Shown here piece after piece: positions 6,652 through 16,897 of a DNA stretch of 21,936 bases. The first letter of the stretch is position 1; each line of letters starts with the position of its first letter. The stretch is from Helicobacteraceae bacterium (GTDB lineage Bacteria > Campylobacterota > Campylobacteria > Campylobacterales > SZUA-545), in the NCBI GenBank assembly GCA_031276985.1, contig JAISMA010000066.1, positions 1 through 21,936 on the forward strand, given 5' to 3'. Below the pieces are notes generated by a model. It was given only the letters and a program-made list of their open reading frames with translations, had not been told where the DNA came from and ran no database searches. The position numbers and the translations under genes are program-made.

Positions 6652-7530
6652 TTAGGCTTTGGCTAATTTATCAAGCCGCTTTTTTGCGCCTTCGATCGTG
6701 TTGTGCTCGGGATAGAGTTTGATTAGCGTTTCGTAGAATTTGCGCGCGTCGGCGTTGTTTTTCAGCCGTTCGTGGCAAATGCCGGAATAGTATAAAAGCA
6801 CGGGCATATATTTAGCCTTGCCATCCGCGTTTGCGCTGGCTTTGAACGCCTCTAGCGCCTTTTCGTTGTTCTCCTGAAAGTAATAAACCGTTCCAAGATA
6901 AAACGAGGTTTCGGCGGGTTTGTACTGCTTGCCGAGCAAATAGCTTAAGCGGTTGTAAGCCGCGTCGTACTCTCTTGAGTCGATCAGTTTTCTAGCTTCG
7001 CTTAAAAGCGTTTCGGGCTGTTGCCCTTCAAATTCGCCGCTAACGCCGCCCAAAGCTCTGATAGCCTTTTCAAGCTGCGTTTTGGTAACGGTATTTTCAA
7101 GCGCTTTGGCTAGTTTTTCCTGATTTTTCGCCTGATCGCTTAGCGATTTGTTGACCTGTTTTTCTAGCGCGTCTTGCCGCGTAACGAGCGCGTCCAACTG
7201 CTTTTTGTTTTTCGCCTCGCTATCGACGATAAGTTGCGATTGTTCCTCGTATTTGCTTGAATCGCGCTTGAGCGCGGCGAAGGCTTCGGAATTGGCTTTG
7301 TTTACGGCGCTCATTCCTTCTACGAGTTCGGTGAGTTTGTCGATTTGCTGTTCAAGCGCGAAAATGCGCTTTTCAAGACGCTCAATCGTCTGTTTATTGG
7401 CGCGAATGCTCTTTTCGCTGTCGGTTAGCCCGTACGGCTCCGCGCTATTAACGTTGCCGGCGCGGAAAGCCGAAGGTTCGGCGGCGAGCAGAACGCCCGC
7501 CGTCAAAACAAATGCGATCGATTGGCGCAT
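6652..7530 (-). CDS. cpoB: CpoB/YbgF, Tol-Pal associated coiled-coil and TPR protein
   Basis: CpoB is the periplasmic partner of the Tol system that, in E. coli, links outer-membrane constriction to peptidoglycan synthesis at the septum. The 292 residues comprise a signal peptide (about 1-17), a long charged coiled coil (about 38-160, with heptad-like Leu and Ile spacing, e.g. IERLEKRIFALEQQIDKL), and a C-terminal block of tetratricopeptide-like repeats (about 172-290: YDAAYNRLSYLL, AETSFYLGTVYYFQ, ARKFYETLIKLYP). The coiled coil is longer than in E. coli CpoB (263 residues in total). The start lies seven bases after pal with only a weak ribosome binding site, so it is translated with the operon. 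In relatives slyD usually follows; here it does not. Confidence 0.9.
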   Translation of the reverse strand: MRQSIAFVLTAGVLLAAEPSAFRAGNVNSAEPYGLTDSEKSIRANKQTIERLEKRIFALEQQIDKLTELVEGMSAVNKANSEAFAALKRDSSKYEEQSQLIVDSEAKNKKQLDALVTRQDALEKQVNKSLSDQAKNQEKLAKALENTVTKTQLEKAIRALGGVSGEFEGQQPETLLSEARKLIDSREYDAAYNRLSYLLGKQYKPAETSFYLGTVYYFQENNEKALEAFKASANADGKAKYMPVLLYYSGICHERLKNNADARKFYETLIKLYPEHNTIEGAKKRLDKLAKA

Positions 7531-7537
7531 TTGCCGT

Positions 7538-8074
7538 TTATTGTTGAAGCGCGGTTACTTCAACGCGGCGGTTTTGTCGCCAGCAGCTTGCGTTGCTTTG
7601 CGCGCAAACGGGATTGGATTCGCCGTAGCTAATCAACGTTATTTGATCGACGCTTACGCCCGCTTTAACAAGCGCGTCTTGAACGCTTTTCGCGCGTTTC
7701 AGACCCAAAGCGTAGTTGTACTCTTCGGTGCCCCATTCGTCGCAGTTGCCTTCAATTCTGAAAGCTACGCCGCTGTTAGCCGCGATCGCGCTGCCGATGT
7801 CGCCGATTGCGCCCTCTTGATCGGCGCGAACGTCAAACTTGTCGAAGTCGAAATATACGATCGGCAGTTTATCGCCGTCGTAAGAGACTTGCTCTTCCGT
7901 TTCAACCGGTTCTTCGTAGCCCTCGTCGATCGTAACGTCCGCGCTTTCGTCAACGGTTTCGTCCGTCGTAACCTCGGTCGTCTCTTCCGCCGGAACCTCT
8001 GCTTGTTTTTCGCCGCAGCCGGTAAAAGCGACTAACGTCGCCGCCAAAATGCCTGTGAAGATGAGCTTTTTCAT
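7538..8074 (-). CDS. pal: Peptidoglycan-associated lipoprotein Pal
   Basis: Pal anchors the outer membrane to peptidoglycan and is the target of TolB. The 178-residue precursor has a lipoprotein signal ending in FTGC, with Cys20 as the lipidated residue (the -3 position is Phe rather than the common Leu). A linker at 26-68 contains 18 acidic residues in 43 and no Lys or Arg. The OmpA-type domain (about 70-178) follows, with YFDFDKFDVR and EGNCDEWGTEEYNYALGLKRA, in which Asp112 and Arg127 correspond to the residues that bind diaminopimelate in the family. The end GESNP...NRRVEV is typical. AAGGAG seven bases before the ATG is a strong ribosome binding site, and an upstream promoter suggests extra expression relative to tolB. 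Confidence 0.96.
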   Translation of the reverse strand: MKKLIFTGILAATLVAFTGCGEKQAEVPAEETTEVTTDETVDESADVTIDEGYEEPVETEEQVSYDGDKLPIVYFDFDKFDVRADQEGAIGDIGSAIAANSGVAFRIEGNCDEWGTEEYNYALGLKRAKSVQDALVKAGVSVDQITLISYGESNPVCAQSNASCWRQNRRVEVTALQQ

Positions 8075-8106
8075 CCCCTTACTCCTTATTTGATTTGCAC
8101 ATCGCT

Positions 8107-8112
8107 ATCATA
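8107..8112 (-). promoter_or_regulatory. Extended -10 promoter candidate for pal
   Basis: In the 68-base gap between tolB and pal the minus strand reads TGGG-TATGAT, a good -10 box about 33 bases before the pal ATG; no clear -35 is present. It would let pal and cpoB be expressed above the level set by the long atp-tol transcript. Confidence 0.45.
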
Positions 8113-8131
8113 CCCAAGCGAAAGTTAAAAT

Positions 8132-8145
8132 TAGGTTAAAACCTA
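8132..8145 (-). repeat. Inverted repeat at the tolB stop codon
   Basis: TAGGTT-TT-AACCTA is a perfect six-base inverted repeat with a two-base centre, and its first three bases are the tolB stop codon. It is followed by ATTTTAAC. Too AT-rich and too tight for a strong terminator; it could be a protein-binding site or an mRNA stabiliser between tolB and pal. Confidence 0.4.
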
Positions 8146-9408
8146 CCAATCGATTGCCTGAATCGAGCCTTCTAGCGGAAAAAGGAAACTTTTGTTGTAC
8201 GGCAGGCGAATAATAGCCAGCGCGCTTTCCTTGCCTCGCTTAATCTCTTTGGTGTGCAAGATTGTGTCGCCCGAATTTGAAAATCGCGGGAAATTATTCT
8301 TGCCCGTAGTGGTGAGCTGTCTAATATAGTTGCTCTTTGTCGAGACCAGATACAGATTGAAGGTGTTCTGCGCGAACTCGCTGTCCGTGTCGCGGCTGAC
8401 AAAAACGGCGTAATGCTCCCACGTGGTAACGTAGTTGTTGTTGCGTCCCTTAAATACGTACTGCAAAGCCGCTTCGGGATTTTTGATTGGCGCGTAGAAA
8501 ATCTCCGGATAACCTAGTCGATCGGTTACGAACACAAAAGCCTTTTCGTCGTCGATATAATGCCCGTTAACGTCTATGCCCCTGAAATTCGTCAATCTCC
8601 TAAGCTTTTTGGCGCTTATGTCAAACTCGTATACGTCGGGCTGATCGTCCCGCGCCATTGTTAGCAACAGTCGTTTGCCGTCTTTGCTCACGTCGGAACA
8701 GACGAGCATGCCCTCGCTTTCTACGATTTTTGTTTTCACGCCCGTTTTCAGATCGACTTTATAAAGCGTCGGTTTTTTGTCGTAGTGCGTGTAATAGTAG
8801 GCGGTTTGCTTGCTGTCCGCCCATTTTGGAAAAACGTTGAAACCGCCGCGTACAATGGTTTGGCGGTATTTCAGCGAATAATCGGCGATCATAATCTCCG
8901 TCTGTTTGGGCGTGGTTTGACGCGACAAAAGCACGAAGCGATTCATCCACTCCAAGCCGCCCACGCCCATTTTATTGGCTAAATCCATCACGAGATGGTG
9001 CGACAAAAAGACGTGGCGATCCTCTCTTGAAACCTTATAAGGTTGCGACAAAATCAGTTTTTTTGATTTAACGTCGTAAACCTGAGCGCGAATGCCGATC
9101 TGCGTTCCTTCGTAAAACAACTCGTAACGAATCAACTGGTGCAAACCCGCGTTTTGGTAGATCGGGCTGTCGTAAGCCGCGAGCGACCCCGCTTTGGCGG
9201 GCGAAGGCAGCACGTTGTAAAAGCCGGCGGTTCTAAGATCGGCTTCGATCATCTTGCCAATTTCAATATCTAGTTGCGATCTGGTTCGGCTTTTGGACTC
9301 CACCGCCACGTTTAGCGACGATTTAGCCTCTTTGATAATCTCCAGCGTCGCGTCGGCGGCAAAAAGCCGCGTCGACAACAAAAATAGGCACGCAATCAAC
9401 AATCGCAT
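8143..9408 (-). CDS. tolB: TolB, periplasmic beta-propeller of the Tol-Pal system
   Basis: TolB shuttles between TolA and Pal in the periplasm and so transmits inner-membrane energy to the outer membrane. The 421-residue protein has a signal peptide (residues 1-17, cut near RLFA-ADA). An N-terminal domain follows (about 20-150), then WD-like propeller repeats recognisable by LVCSDVSKDGKRLLLTMARD, YEFDISAKKLRRLT and LYLVSTKSNYIRQLT. The length agrees with E. coli TolB (430). Its ATG overlaps the tolA stop by one base (TAATG), with GGAGG located inside the end of tolA, so the two are translationally coupled. Confidence 0.95.
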   Translation of the reverse strand: MRLLIACLFLLSTRLFAADATLEIIKEAKSSLNVAVESKSRTRSQLDIEIGKMIEADLRTAGFYNVLPSPAKAGSLAAYDSPIYQNAGLHQLIRYELFYEGTQIGIRAQVYDVKSKKLILSQPYKVSREDRHVFLSHHLVMDLANKMGVGGLEWMNRFVLLSRQTTPKQTEIMIADYSLKYRQTIVRGGFNVFPKWADSKQTAYYYTHYDKKPTLYKVDLKTGVKTKIVESEGMLVCSDVSKDGKRLLLTMARDDQPDVYEFDISAKKLRRLTNFRGIDVNGHYIDDEKAFVFVTDRLGYPEIFYAPIKNPEAALQYVFKGRNNNYVTTWEHYAVFVSRDTDSEFAQNTFNLYLVSTKSNYIRQLTTTGKNNFPRFSNSGDTILHTKEIKRGKESALAIIRLPYNKSFLFPLEGSIQAIDW

Positions 9409-10157
9409 TATTTTTCCTCCCTTACTTGAAAATCAACGTTTATCGTTAGCGCTCTTGGCGGCGGCTCCAATTTGGACGCTCTAGCCTGTTCCAAAGCCGC
9501 TATCAGTCTGTCTTTGAAAAACGGATCGTCCGGCGCGGCGACTATGCGATAGGTAAAATCGCCGCCGCGATCGACGCGCATCTCAATCCGCGCAATCTTA
9601 CCCAAATCGCTATTTCTTATCTGCCACGCGTTATATATGCGCTTGTATAGCTCTTTATAATACTGCGCTTCGAGCGGCTTTTGAGAGGCTATATCCTGTT
9701 GAGCGGTTTTGGCGGAGTTAATCGCGCTAAAGGCGGCGAGTTCGGGTCTATTGATCTTGGTTTCCGCGCCGTCTTTGTCCAGATCGTCGAGGCTAAAGTT
9801 CGGCAAAGCGACTCTGCCCGCGTTGACTTTTGGGTTTGCCAGCAACAGATCGTCCGGATTGGTCGTGGAGTTGGAATCGCCAAACAGCTCTTTGATTACG
9901 TCCGCCGCGCTTTTTTCCTGCGCGATCGACTCCTCTTTCGGATCTTCCGCCTCAAACACGTCGATCGATTGCGCCGCCAAATATTTAAGCGTCTCTTCGT
10001 CCAGCTCGAAATCCTCCCATATATCCGACGGAGAAAACTGATAGGTTGGAGCGCGATAGAGCATAAACGCCAGCAATCCCGCGAAGAAGGCGGAACAAAG
10101 TCCGATTGAGATTGTCCCGCTTAGATAAAACCAGCTAACGCGGTTAGCGCTATCCAT
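9408..10157 (-). CDS. tolA: TolA/TonB-like energy-transducing protein
   Basis: TolA spans the periplasm and links the TolQ-TolR motor to TolB and Pal. The 249-residue protein has one N-terminal membrane helix (about 10-34). A middle region (35-165) is rich in Asp, Glu and Ser, instead of the long Lys/Ala-rich helix of enterobacterial TolA. The globular C-terminal domain (about 166-249) carries YYKELYKRIYNAWQIR and a RIEMRVDRGGDFTYRI strand typical of TolA/TonB C-terminal folds. It is shorter than E. coli TolA (421). Its start overlaps the tolR end by eight bases and its end overlaps tolB by one. A TonB role is less likely because tolB and pal follow. Confidence 0.88.
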   Translation of the reverse strand: MDSANRVSWFYLSGTISIGLCSAFFAGLLAFMLYRAPTYQFSPSDIWEDFELDEETLKYLAAQSIDVFEAEDPKEESIAQEKSAADVIKELFGDSNSTTNPDDLLLANPKVNAGRVALPNFSLDDLDKDGAETKINRPELAAFSAINSAKTAQQDIASQKPLEAQYYKELYKRIYNAWQIRNSDLGKIARIEMRVDRGGDFTYRIVAAPDDPFFKDRLIAALEQARASKLEPPPRALTINVDFQVREEK

Positions 10158-10539
10158 CTGTTATCAGCGCGATCTGCGTAAATCTCGCCGCTTTTACGCT
10201 TTTGAGAATATAAATGACGTCTTTATAATCCAGATCGCCGTCCGCGGCGATTAGTATCTTGTGGCTGCGATCGGGAAATTGATTGGCGTACAGCACGAAG
10301 CTATCGGGAAACGATTCGTAATCGAATTTCTGTTTGCCTACCCATACGGCTTTTGTCGCGTCAAGGCGAATAACGATCGAGGCGCTTTCGCCAATGGGCG
10401 TTTGCTTGCTGCCTTTTGGCAGAGCGATACGCTCCTCAAAAAGCAACATTGGCATAGTAAGCATTAAGATCGCCACCAAAACAAGCATTACGTCGACCAG
10501 CGGCGTAATGTTTATTTCAGGTTTTTCTTCCCAGTCCAT
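10150..10539 (-). CDS. tolR: TolR/ExbD proton-channel subunit
   Basis: TolR works with TolQ as a proton-driven motor in the inner membrane. The 129-residue protein has the family layout: a short cytoplasmic start ending in PEINITPLVDVMLVLV, one membrane helix (about 14-34) containing Asp16, the conserved proton-carrying aspartate, and a periplasmic domain (about 40-129). The length is slightly below E. coli TolR (142) and close to ExbD. The ATG directly abuts the stop of tolQ with no gap. ExbD naming is possible in this phylum, but the gene lies in a tol-pal operon. Confidence 0.93.
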   Translation of the reverse strand: MDWEEKPEINITPLVDVMLVLVAILMLTMPMLLFEERIALPKGSKQTPIGESASIVIRLDATKAVWVGKQKFDYESFPDSFVLYANQFPDRSHKILIAADGDLDYKDVIYILKSVKAARFTQIALITDG

Positions 10540-11082
10540 TTAAGCGCGCGAGACCAGAATGTCTATTTGGACTTTGATCGCGTTTGTTACCTCGTAAGCC
10601 TTGCGCTTCAGTAGCAAATGCGTCCAATACGCGGGGATCGCCACGATAATGCCCATCGCGGTAATAACCAGCGCTTCGCTGATCGCGGGCGCTACGATCG
10701 ATAGCGTTACGCCCTCTTTGAAGCCCGCGAAAGCCTGCAAAATACTGACGATCGTGCCGAAAAGCCCGACAAACGGCGCGGTCGAAGCCACAGCCGAAAG
10801 CGGCGTTAGCATTGACGTAGCGTCTTTCGTCGCCGATTCCAGCGCCGCTTTCATCAGTTGAGGACCATAGCTCTGCCGCGCGCAAGGATAGAGCGAAGAG
10901 TCGAAATTGGGTCGTTCCGCGCCGCTAAGCAACGCTTGCACGGAGCCGTTTTCACGTTTAAGCCAGCCCCGCAAGACAAAAAAGCGGTACAAAAAGATCC
11001 AAACCACCATTACCGAGTATAAAAACAGCCAAGCGGCAACCACTACGGCTACAGCCCCTGCGGATTCAAACCAAGCGAGCAA
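10540..11082 (-). CDS. tolQ: TolQ/ExbB proton-channel subunit (TTG start)
   Basis: TolQ forms the membrane ring that, with TolR, converts proton flow into movement of TolA. The 180-residue protein has three predicted membrane helices: about 12-35, 97-120 and 128-153. The diagnostic segment STAPFVGLFGTIVSILQAF lies in the second helix. The proposed start is TTG at 11082 with AAGGGA six bases upstream; the first internal ATG (residue 25) would destroy the first helix. It begins 12 bases after the atpC stop, and no terminator or promoter fits in that space, so it is probably transcribed with the ATP synthase genes. It is shorter than E. coli TolQ (230) and nearer to the ExbB size seen in Campylobacterota. 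Confidence 0.9.
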   Translation of the reverse strand: MLAWFESAGAVAVVVAAWLFLYSVMVVWIFLYRFFVLRGWLKRENGSVQALLSGAERPNFDSSLYPCARQSYGPQLMKAALESATKDATSMLTPLSAVASTAPFVGLFGTIVSILQAFAGFKEGVTLSIVAPAISEALVITAMGIIVAIPAYWTHLLLKRKAYEVTNAIKVQIDILVSRA

Positions 11083-11094
11083 CGTTAATCCCTT

Positions 11095-11487
11095 TTATAG
11101 CTGAGAGCGAGCCGAAGTCTCGATCTTGGACTCGACCGCCGATAAGAGCAGACGAGAGTCATGCGCCTCGCGCAACAGTTGTTTAGCCGCGTCTAACGCC
11201 TTAGCCACTTCGCTTTCGCTTTCGCCTTTGATCGGCACCGCGCCATCTACCAGCACGATCATTTTGTCGGCGGCGATCTCCGCGTAACCCGCGTCGATTG
11301 CGATACTTTCAGTCCGATCGTCGTCTTTTTGTATCTCGATCACGCCCGCCGCAAGCAACGAAAGCAACGAAGCGTGATGCGGCAAAACGCCAAACTCTCC
11401 GTCCGCGCCGGGCAAAGTTACGCTTTTAACGTCCCCGGCGAAAACCTTGCCCAGCGGCGTGATTACTTCCAAATGTAAAACGCTCAT
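11095..11487 (-). CDS. atpC: ATP synthase F1 epsilon subunit
   Basis: Epsilon is part of the rotor stalk and regulates ATP hydrolysis. The 130 residues show the N-terminal beta-sandwich pattern MSVLHLEVITPLGKVFAGDVKSVTLPGADGEFG (residues 1-33), with HHASLL just behind it, and then a helical C-terminal part. AAAGGAG five bases before the ATG is a strong ribosome binding site. The gene starts 10 bases after atpD, in the usual atpD-atpC order. Confidence 0.97.
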   Translation of the reverse strand: MSVLHLEVITPLGKVFAGDVKSVTLPGADGEFGVLPHHASLLSLLAAGVIEIQKDDDRTESIAIDAGYAEIAADKMIVLVDGAVPIKGESESEVAKALDAAKQLLREAHDSRLLLSAVESKIETSARSQL

Positions 11488-11497
11488 CGCGTCTCCT

Positions 11498-13812
<2,315 letters not shown>

Positions 13813-13821
13813 ATTTCAGCC

Positions 13822-15333
13822 TTAACCAGCGCTAAAGACGCTTAAGAAATCTTCCAAAGCCTTCTTTAACTCCGCCTCAAGGTCTTTATCGACCTGCTTT
13901 TTGACGCGAACGCCTTCGAGAATGCGCGGATATTTCGCCTCCAAAAACGGATATAGCTCCGCCTCAAAGCGATTAACCGCGCTTGCGGGAATGGCGTCGA
14001 GGAAGCCTTTGGAAGCCGCGAAAATAACCGCGACCTGTTTTTCTACCGCGATCGGCGAATACGGCGGCTGTTTAAGCGCCTCGACCATTTTCTGTCCGCG
14101 CTCAAGCTGTTTGCGGCTTACTTCGTCAAGATCGCTCGCGAATTGGCTGAACGCCTGAAGCTCTCTAAACTGCGCCAAATCGCCTTTTAGCGATCCTGCG
14201 ACCTGTTTCATCGCCTTGATCTGCGCCGCGCCGCCGACGCGGGAGACGGAAATGCCGACGTTGATCGCTGGGCGAACGCCGGAGTTGAATAGATCGGTTT
14301 CTAGGAATATCTGCCCATCCGTAATGGAGATAACGTTGGTGGGGATATACGCCGAAACGTCGCCCGCCTGCGTTTCCACAATCGGAAGCGCGGTTAAGCT
14401 GCCCGCGCCTCTTGCGTCGCTCATTTTCGCGGCGCGCTCAAGCAATCTGGAATGCAGATAAAACACGTCGCCCGGATAGGCTTCGCGCCCCGGCGGGCGA
14501 CGAAGCAGAAGCGACATTTCGCGGTAGGCTACGGCGTGCTTGGATAGATCGTCGTAAATGATCAGCGCATGGCGCGAACTGTCGCGGAAATACTCGCCCA
14601 TCGTAACGCCCGTGTATGGAGCGAGATACTGCATAGCCGCCGATTCGCTTGCCGACGCGCTAACGATAATCGAGTAATCCATCGCCCCGTGTTCTTCCAA
14701 CCTGCGGACAACCTGCGCCACCGTGCTTTGCTTTTGACCGATCGCCACATAGATACAGACGACGTCCTGCCCTTTTTGGCTGATAATCGTATCTACCGCG
14801 ACGGTGGTTTTGCCCGTTTGTCTGTCGCCGATGATTAACTCGCGCTGACCGCGTCCGATCGGCACAAGCGCGTCGATTGCCTTAATGCCCGTTTGAAGCG
14901 GCTCATGCACTGATTTTCTCGCCATAATGCCGGGCGCTTTTTCCTCGACGAAGCGGATTTTTGCCGCTTCAATTGGTCCCTTGCCGTCGATTGGCTCTCC
15001 AAGCGCGCTCACTACGCGCCCGATCATGCCGTCGCCTACGGGCGCGGATAGCAGCTTGCCCGTGCGTTTAACCGCCGTTCCCTCGACGATTGCCGTAGCC
15101 TTGCCAAGCACGACCACGCCCACGCTGTCCTCGTCCAGATTCAGCGCGAGACCTTTTTCGCCTCCCGCAAACTCGACGATCTCCTCCGCCATAATGTTTT
15201 TTAACCCATAAACCTTAGCGATGCCGTCTGCTATCGATACGACCTTGCCGACCTCTTGAATATCGAGCTTAAGCTCAAAGTTTTCGATTCGATCGCGAAT
15301 GATCGCGCTAATCTCTTCCGTTTTAAGCGCCAC
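13822..15333 (-). CDS. atpA: ATP synthase F1 alpha subunit (GTG start)
   Basis: Alpha forms the non-catalytic nucleotide sites of F1 and supplies the arginine finger to beta. The 503-residue protein contains the P-loop GDRQTGKT at 169-176, [16 protein letters not shown], the [24 protein letters not shown] segment (in pieces around 280-305) and [10 protein letters not shown], which includes the arginine finger. The start codon is GTG at 15333, five bases after GGGG; no ATG is available in that position. It follows atpH after a 24-base gap. Confidence 0.98.
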   Translation of the reverse strand: MALKTEEISAIIRDRIENFELKLDIQEVGKVVSIADGIAKVYGLKNIMAEEIVEFAGGEKGLALNLDEDSVGVVVLGKATAIVEGTAVKRTGKLLSAPVGDGMIGRVVSALGEPIDGKGPIEAAKIRFVEEKAPGIMARKSVHEPLQTGIKAIDALVPIGRGQRELIIGDRQTGKTTVAVDTIISQKGQDVVCIYVAIGQKQSTVAQVVRRLEEHGAMDYSIIVSASASESAAMQYLAPYTGVTMGEYFRDSSRHALIIYDDLSKHAVAYREMSLLLRRPPGREAYPGDVFYLHSRLLERAAKMSDARGAGSLTALPIVETQAGDVSAYIPTNVISITDGQIFLETDLFNSGVRPAINVGISVSRVGGAAQIKAMKQVAGSLKGDLAQFRELQAFSQFASDLDEVSRKQLERGQKMVEALKQPPYSPIAVEKQVAVIFAASKGFLDAIPASAVNRFEAELYPFLEAKYPRILEGVRVKKQVDKDLEAELKKALEDFLSVFSAG

Positions 15334-15357
15334 AATTACCCCTTTCTTAAGTTTAAT

Positions 15358-15891
15358 TTATAGTCCGCGCAGAATATGCCCCAGAATTTGGGCGCTAATC
15401 CGCGTTTTGGAAAAATCGACCTCTACGCCGAGATCGTCGATCGCCGCTCTAACGCCGTCGTATTTGCGATCGGACTGCGTTAGTTTGATCTCCGCGCCAA
15501 GCCGTTTGGTCAGCGACTTCGCCAAAGCGTCCAGCTTGGGTTTGTCGATTGGGCTTTGAGCGTCCACAACTCCTTCGTACGCCGATCGCTTGCCCGCGAG
15601 CGCGATCTTAGCCTCTTTAACGATATACGGCAGAGCGCACAGGCGGTTTTTCTCGACGAGCAACGCGATCAAGTTGTTTAACTTCGCGGGCGTTTTGCCA
15701 AGCGCCGAAACAATCGCGTTAATTTTATCGGCGTTTGGCATAAGAGGAGATTTGATCTTCTCCACAAACTTTTTACTTGAAAACGACGGAACAACGGCGT
15801 CCAACAGCGATAAAATCTCCGCCAGCTCTTTGTCTTTGGCGGCGGCGATCAACGCGGCGGCATACCGCTTTGCGGCTAGTTTATCGTCCAT
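15358..15891 (-). CDS. atpH: ATP synthase delta subunit (OSCP)
   Basis: Delta ties the peripheral stalk (b and b') to the top of F1. The 177-residue protein has the N-terminal helical domain (KLAAKRYAAALIAAAKDKE) and a C-terminal region (about 105-177) in which EIKLTQSDRKYDGVRAAIDD replaces the usual EPSILGGFVIRIGDKVID-type signature loosely. This family diverges quickly, so position matters: it sits between atpF and atpA and starts one base after the atpF stop. Confidence 0.92.
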   Translation of the reverse strand: MDDKLAAKRYAAALIAAAKDKELAEILSLLDAVVPSFSSKKFVEKIKSPLMPNADKINAIVSALGKTPAKLNNLIALLVEKNRLCALPYIVKEAKIALAGKRSAYEGVVDAQSPIDKPKLDALAKSLTKRLGAEIKLTQSDRKYDGVRAAIDDLGVEVDFSKTRISAQILGHILRGL

Positions 15892-15892
15892 A

Positions 15893-16393
15893 TCAAAGCG
15901 CTCTCTTTCTAAGGTTTTCGACGATCGCGTCTTGGTTGTTTAGAATGTCGTCGGCGTTTAATATCTCGCCCATCGTGGCGGCTACGACGGCGCGAATCAT
16001 CTTATTCTCGGCGACGACCTTGCTTTCGTCTTTGAGTTTGTGAAGCATTTTGATCTCGTCGTCGGTTTTTGCCGCGATCCGATCGGCAATCGCAATCGCC
16101 TCGTCTTTGGCGAATTTGACAATCGATTCGCCGTTAGCCTTCGCTTCTTCCAAAGCCAGCGCGGCTTTTTCGCGGTTTGATCGCGCCTCTTTGGCTTTGT
16201 CTTGAGCTTTTTCAAACGCCGCGACGATCGATCGCGTCCGATCGCCGAAAAACTTTCTGGCAAATCCCGCCAGCAAATAGTAGGTTAATCCCGCGAAAAT
16301 GACGAAATTAACCGTTCGCCAAACAATATCCACCTCGCCTTCATTCGCAAAAGCCGCAATCGCGGCGCAGACAAACGATACAAGCGCTTTCAT
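15893..16393 (-). CDS. atpF: ATP synthase Fo subunit b with signal-like N-terminus
   Basis: Subunit b forms the peripheral stalk anchoring F1 to the membrane. Two adjacent ATG codons are possible (16396 and 16393). TAAGGAG lies only two bases before the first and five before the second, so the second is preferred, giving 166 residues. The N-terminus has a signal-peptide-like stretch (KALVSFVCAAIAAFA) before the expected membrane helix (VNFVIFAGLTYYLLAGFA). A long charged amphipathic helix then runs to the C-terminus. As I recall, b subunits in Campylobacterota also have such an extra N-terminal segment. The gene starts immediately after the b' gene. Confidence 0.92.
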   Translation of the reverse strand: MKALVSFVCAAIAAFANEGEVDIVWRTVNFVIFAGLTYYLLAGFARKFFGDRTRSIVAAFEKAQDKAKEARSNREKAALALEEAKANGESIVKFAKDEAIAIADRIAAKTDDEIKMLHKLKDESKVVAENKMIRAVVAATMGEILNADDILNNQDAIVENLRKRAL

Positions 16394-16402
16394 CATCTCT
16401 CC

Positions 16403-16825
16403 TTAAGCCGCGATAAATTTGGTTTTGATGCGCTCTTTAAAAAGCGGCGCTTCGCCAAGCAACGCGCTTTTTAGGTTCGCCTCGTCCGCTTGCAACGCTT
16501 TTTCAAATTCGGCTAACTCTTTTGCGATCGCCTCCCGCTCGGCGCTTAAACGCTCTTCGGCTTGGAGCTTGGCTTTCAACAAGGCTTCGTCTTTAATCTT
16601 GGACGCCTCTTTTTTCGCCGCCGACAACGCGGCTTCCGCCTGCGCTTTCAAGCCCGCGGTTTCGGCTATATCGTCATCCGCGCCGCCCTGCTCGTTTTGC
16701 AAATGCGCTTTTCTAGCCTCGATATGACGCAATAGAGGCTGAAAAAGCGTCGCGTTCAAGAAAACCAGCAACGCGATAAAGAGCGCGAAAAAACCGCCCA
16801 TCAAAATAGCGCTAAACTCAATCAT
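16403..16825 (-). CDS. atpF': ATP synthase Fo subunit b'
   Basis: The second, divergent b-type stalk subunit, which pairs with b in Campylobacterota, cyanobacteria and alphaproteobacteria. The 140-residue protein has one N-terminal membrane helix (about 5-27, ending at NATLFQPLL) and a long charged helix rich in Ala, Glu and Lys (about 33-130), as expected for a right-handed coiled-coil stalk. AGGTGA five bases before the ATG is a fair ribosome binding site. It is the first gene of the atp cluster and follows a clear promoter candidate. Confidence 0.92.
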   Translation of the reverse strand: MIEFSAILMGGFFALFIALLVFLNATLFQPLLRHIEARKAHLQNEQGGADDDIAETAGLKAQAEAALSAAKKEASKIKDEALLKAKLQAEERLSAEREAIAKELAEFEKALQADEANLKSALLGEAPLFKERIKTKFIAA

Positions 16826-16849
16826 TACTCACCTCTTACCGAATGTCTA

Positions 16850-16878
16850 ATGCTAACACAGCCAAACTAAGTAATCAA
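16850..16878 (-). promoter_or_regulatory. Promoter of the atp-tol gene cluster
   Basis: On the minus strand TTGATT (16878-16873) is followed after exactly 17 bases by TAGCAT (16855-16850), which carries the TGn extension of an extended -10 box. The b' ATG lies 24 bases downstream. Each hexamer matches consensus at four positions. The -35 overlaps the T-run of the putative parB terminator. Confidence 0.6.
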
Positions 16879-16897
16879 AAAACGCCGCGCAATCGGC
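16877..16897 (-). terminator. Possible intrinsic terminator after parB
   Basis: Starting at the last base of the parB stop codon the minus strand reads GCCG-ATTGCG-CGGC-GTTTTTT, a four-base GC stem with a six-base loop and a T-run. The stem is short, so termination may be partial. Confidence 0.4.

Noticed and set aside
7148..8035. Plus-strand open frame of 295 codons opposite cpoB and pal
   Set aside because: It is antisense to two well-supported genes, its product is of skewed composition (Ser, Arg, Phe, Val runs), and it has no family resemblance.
9681..10109. Plus-strand open frame opposite tolA
   Set aside because: No ribosome binding site or recognisable domain, and tolA has correct operon position and domain structure.
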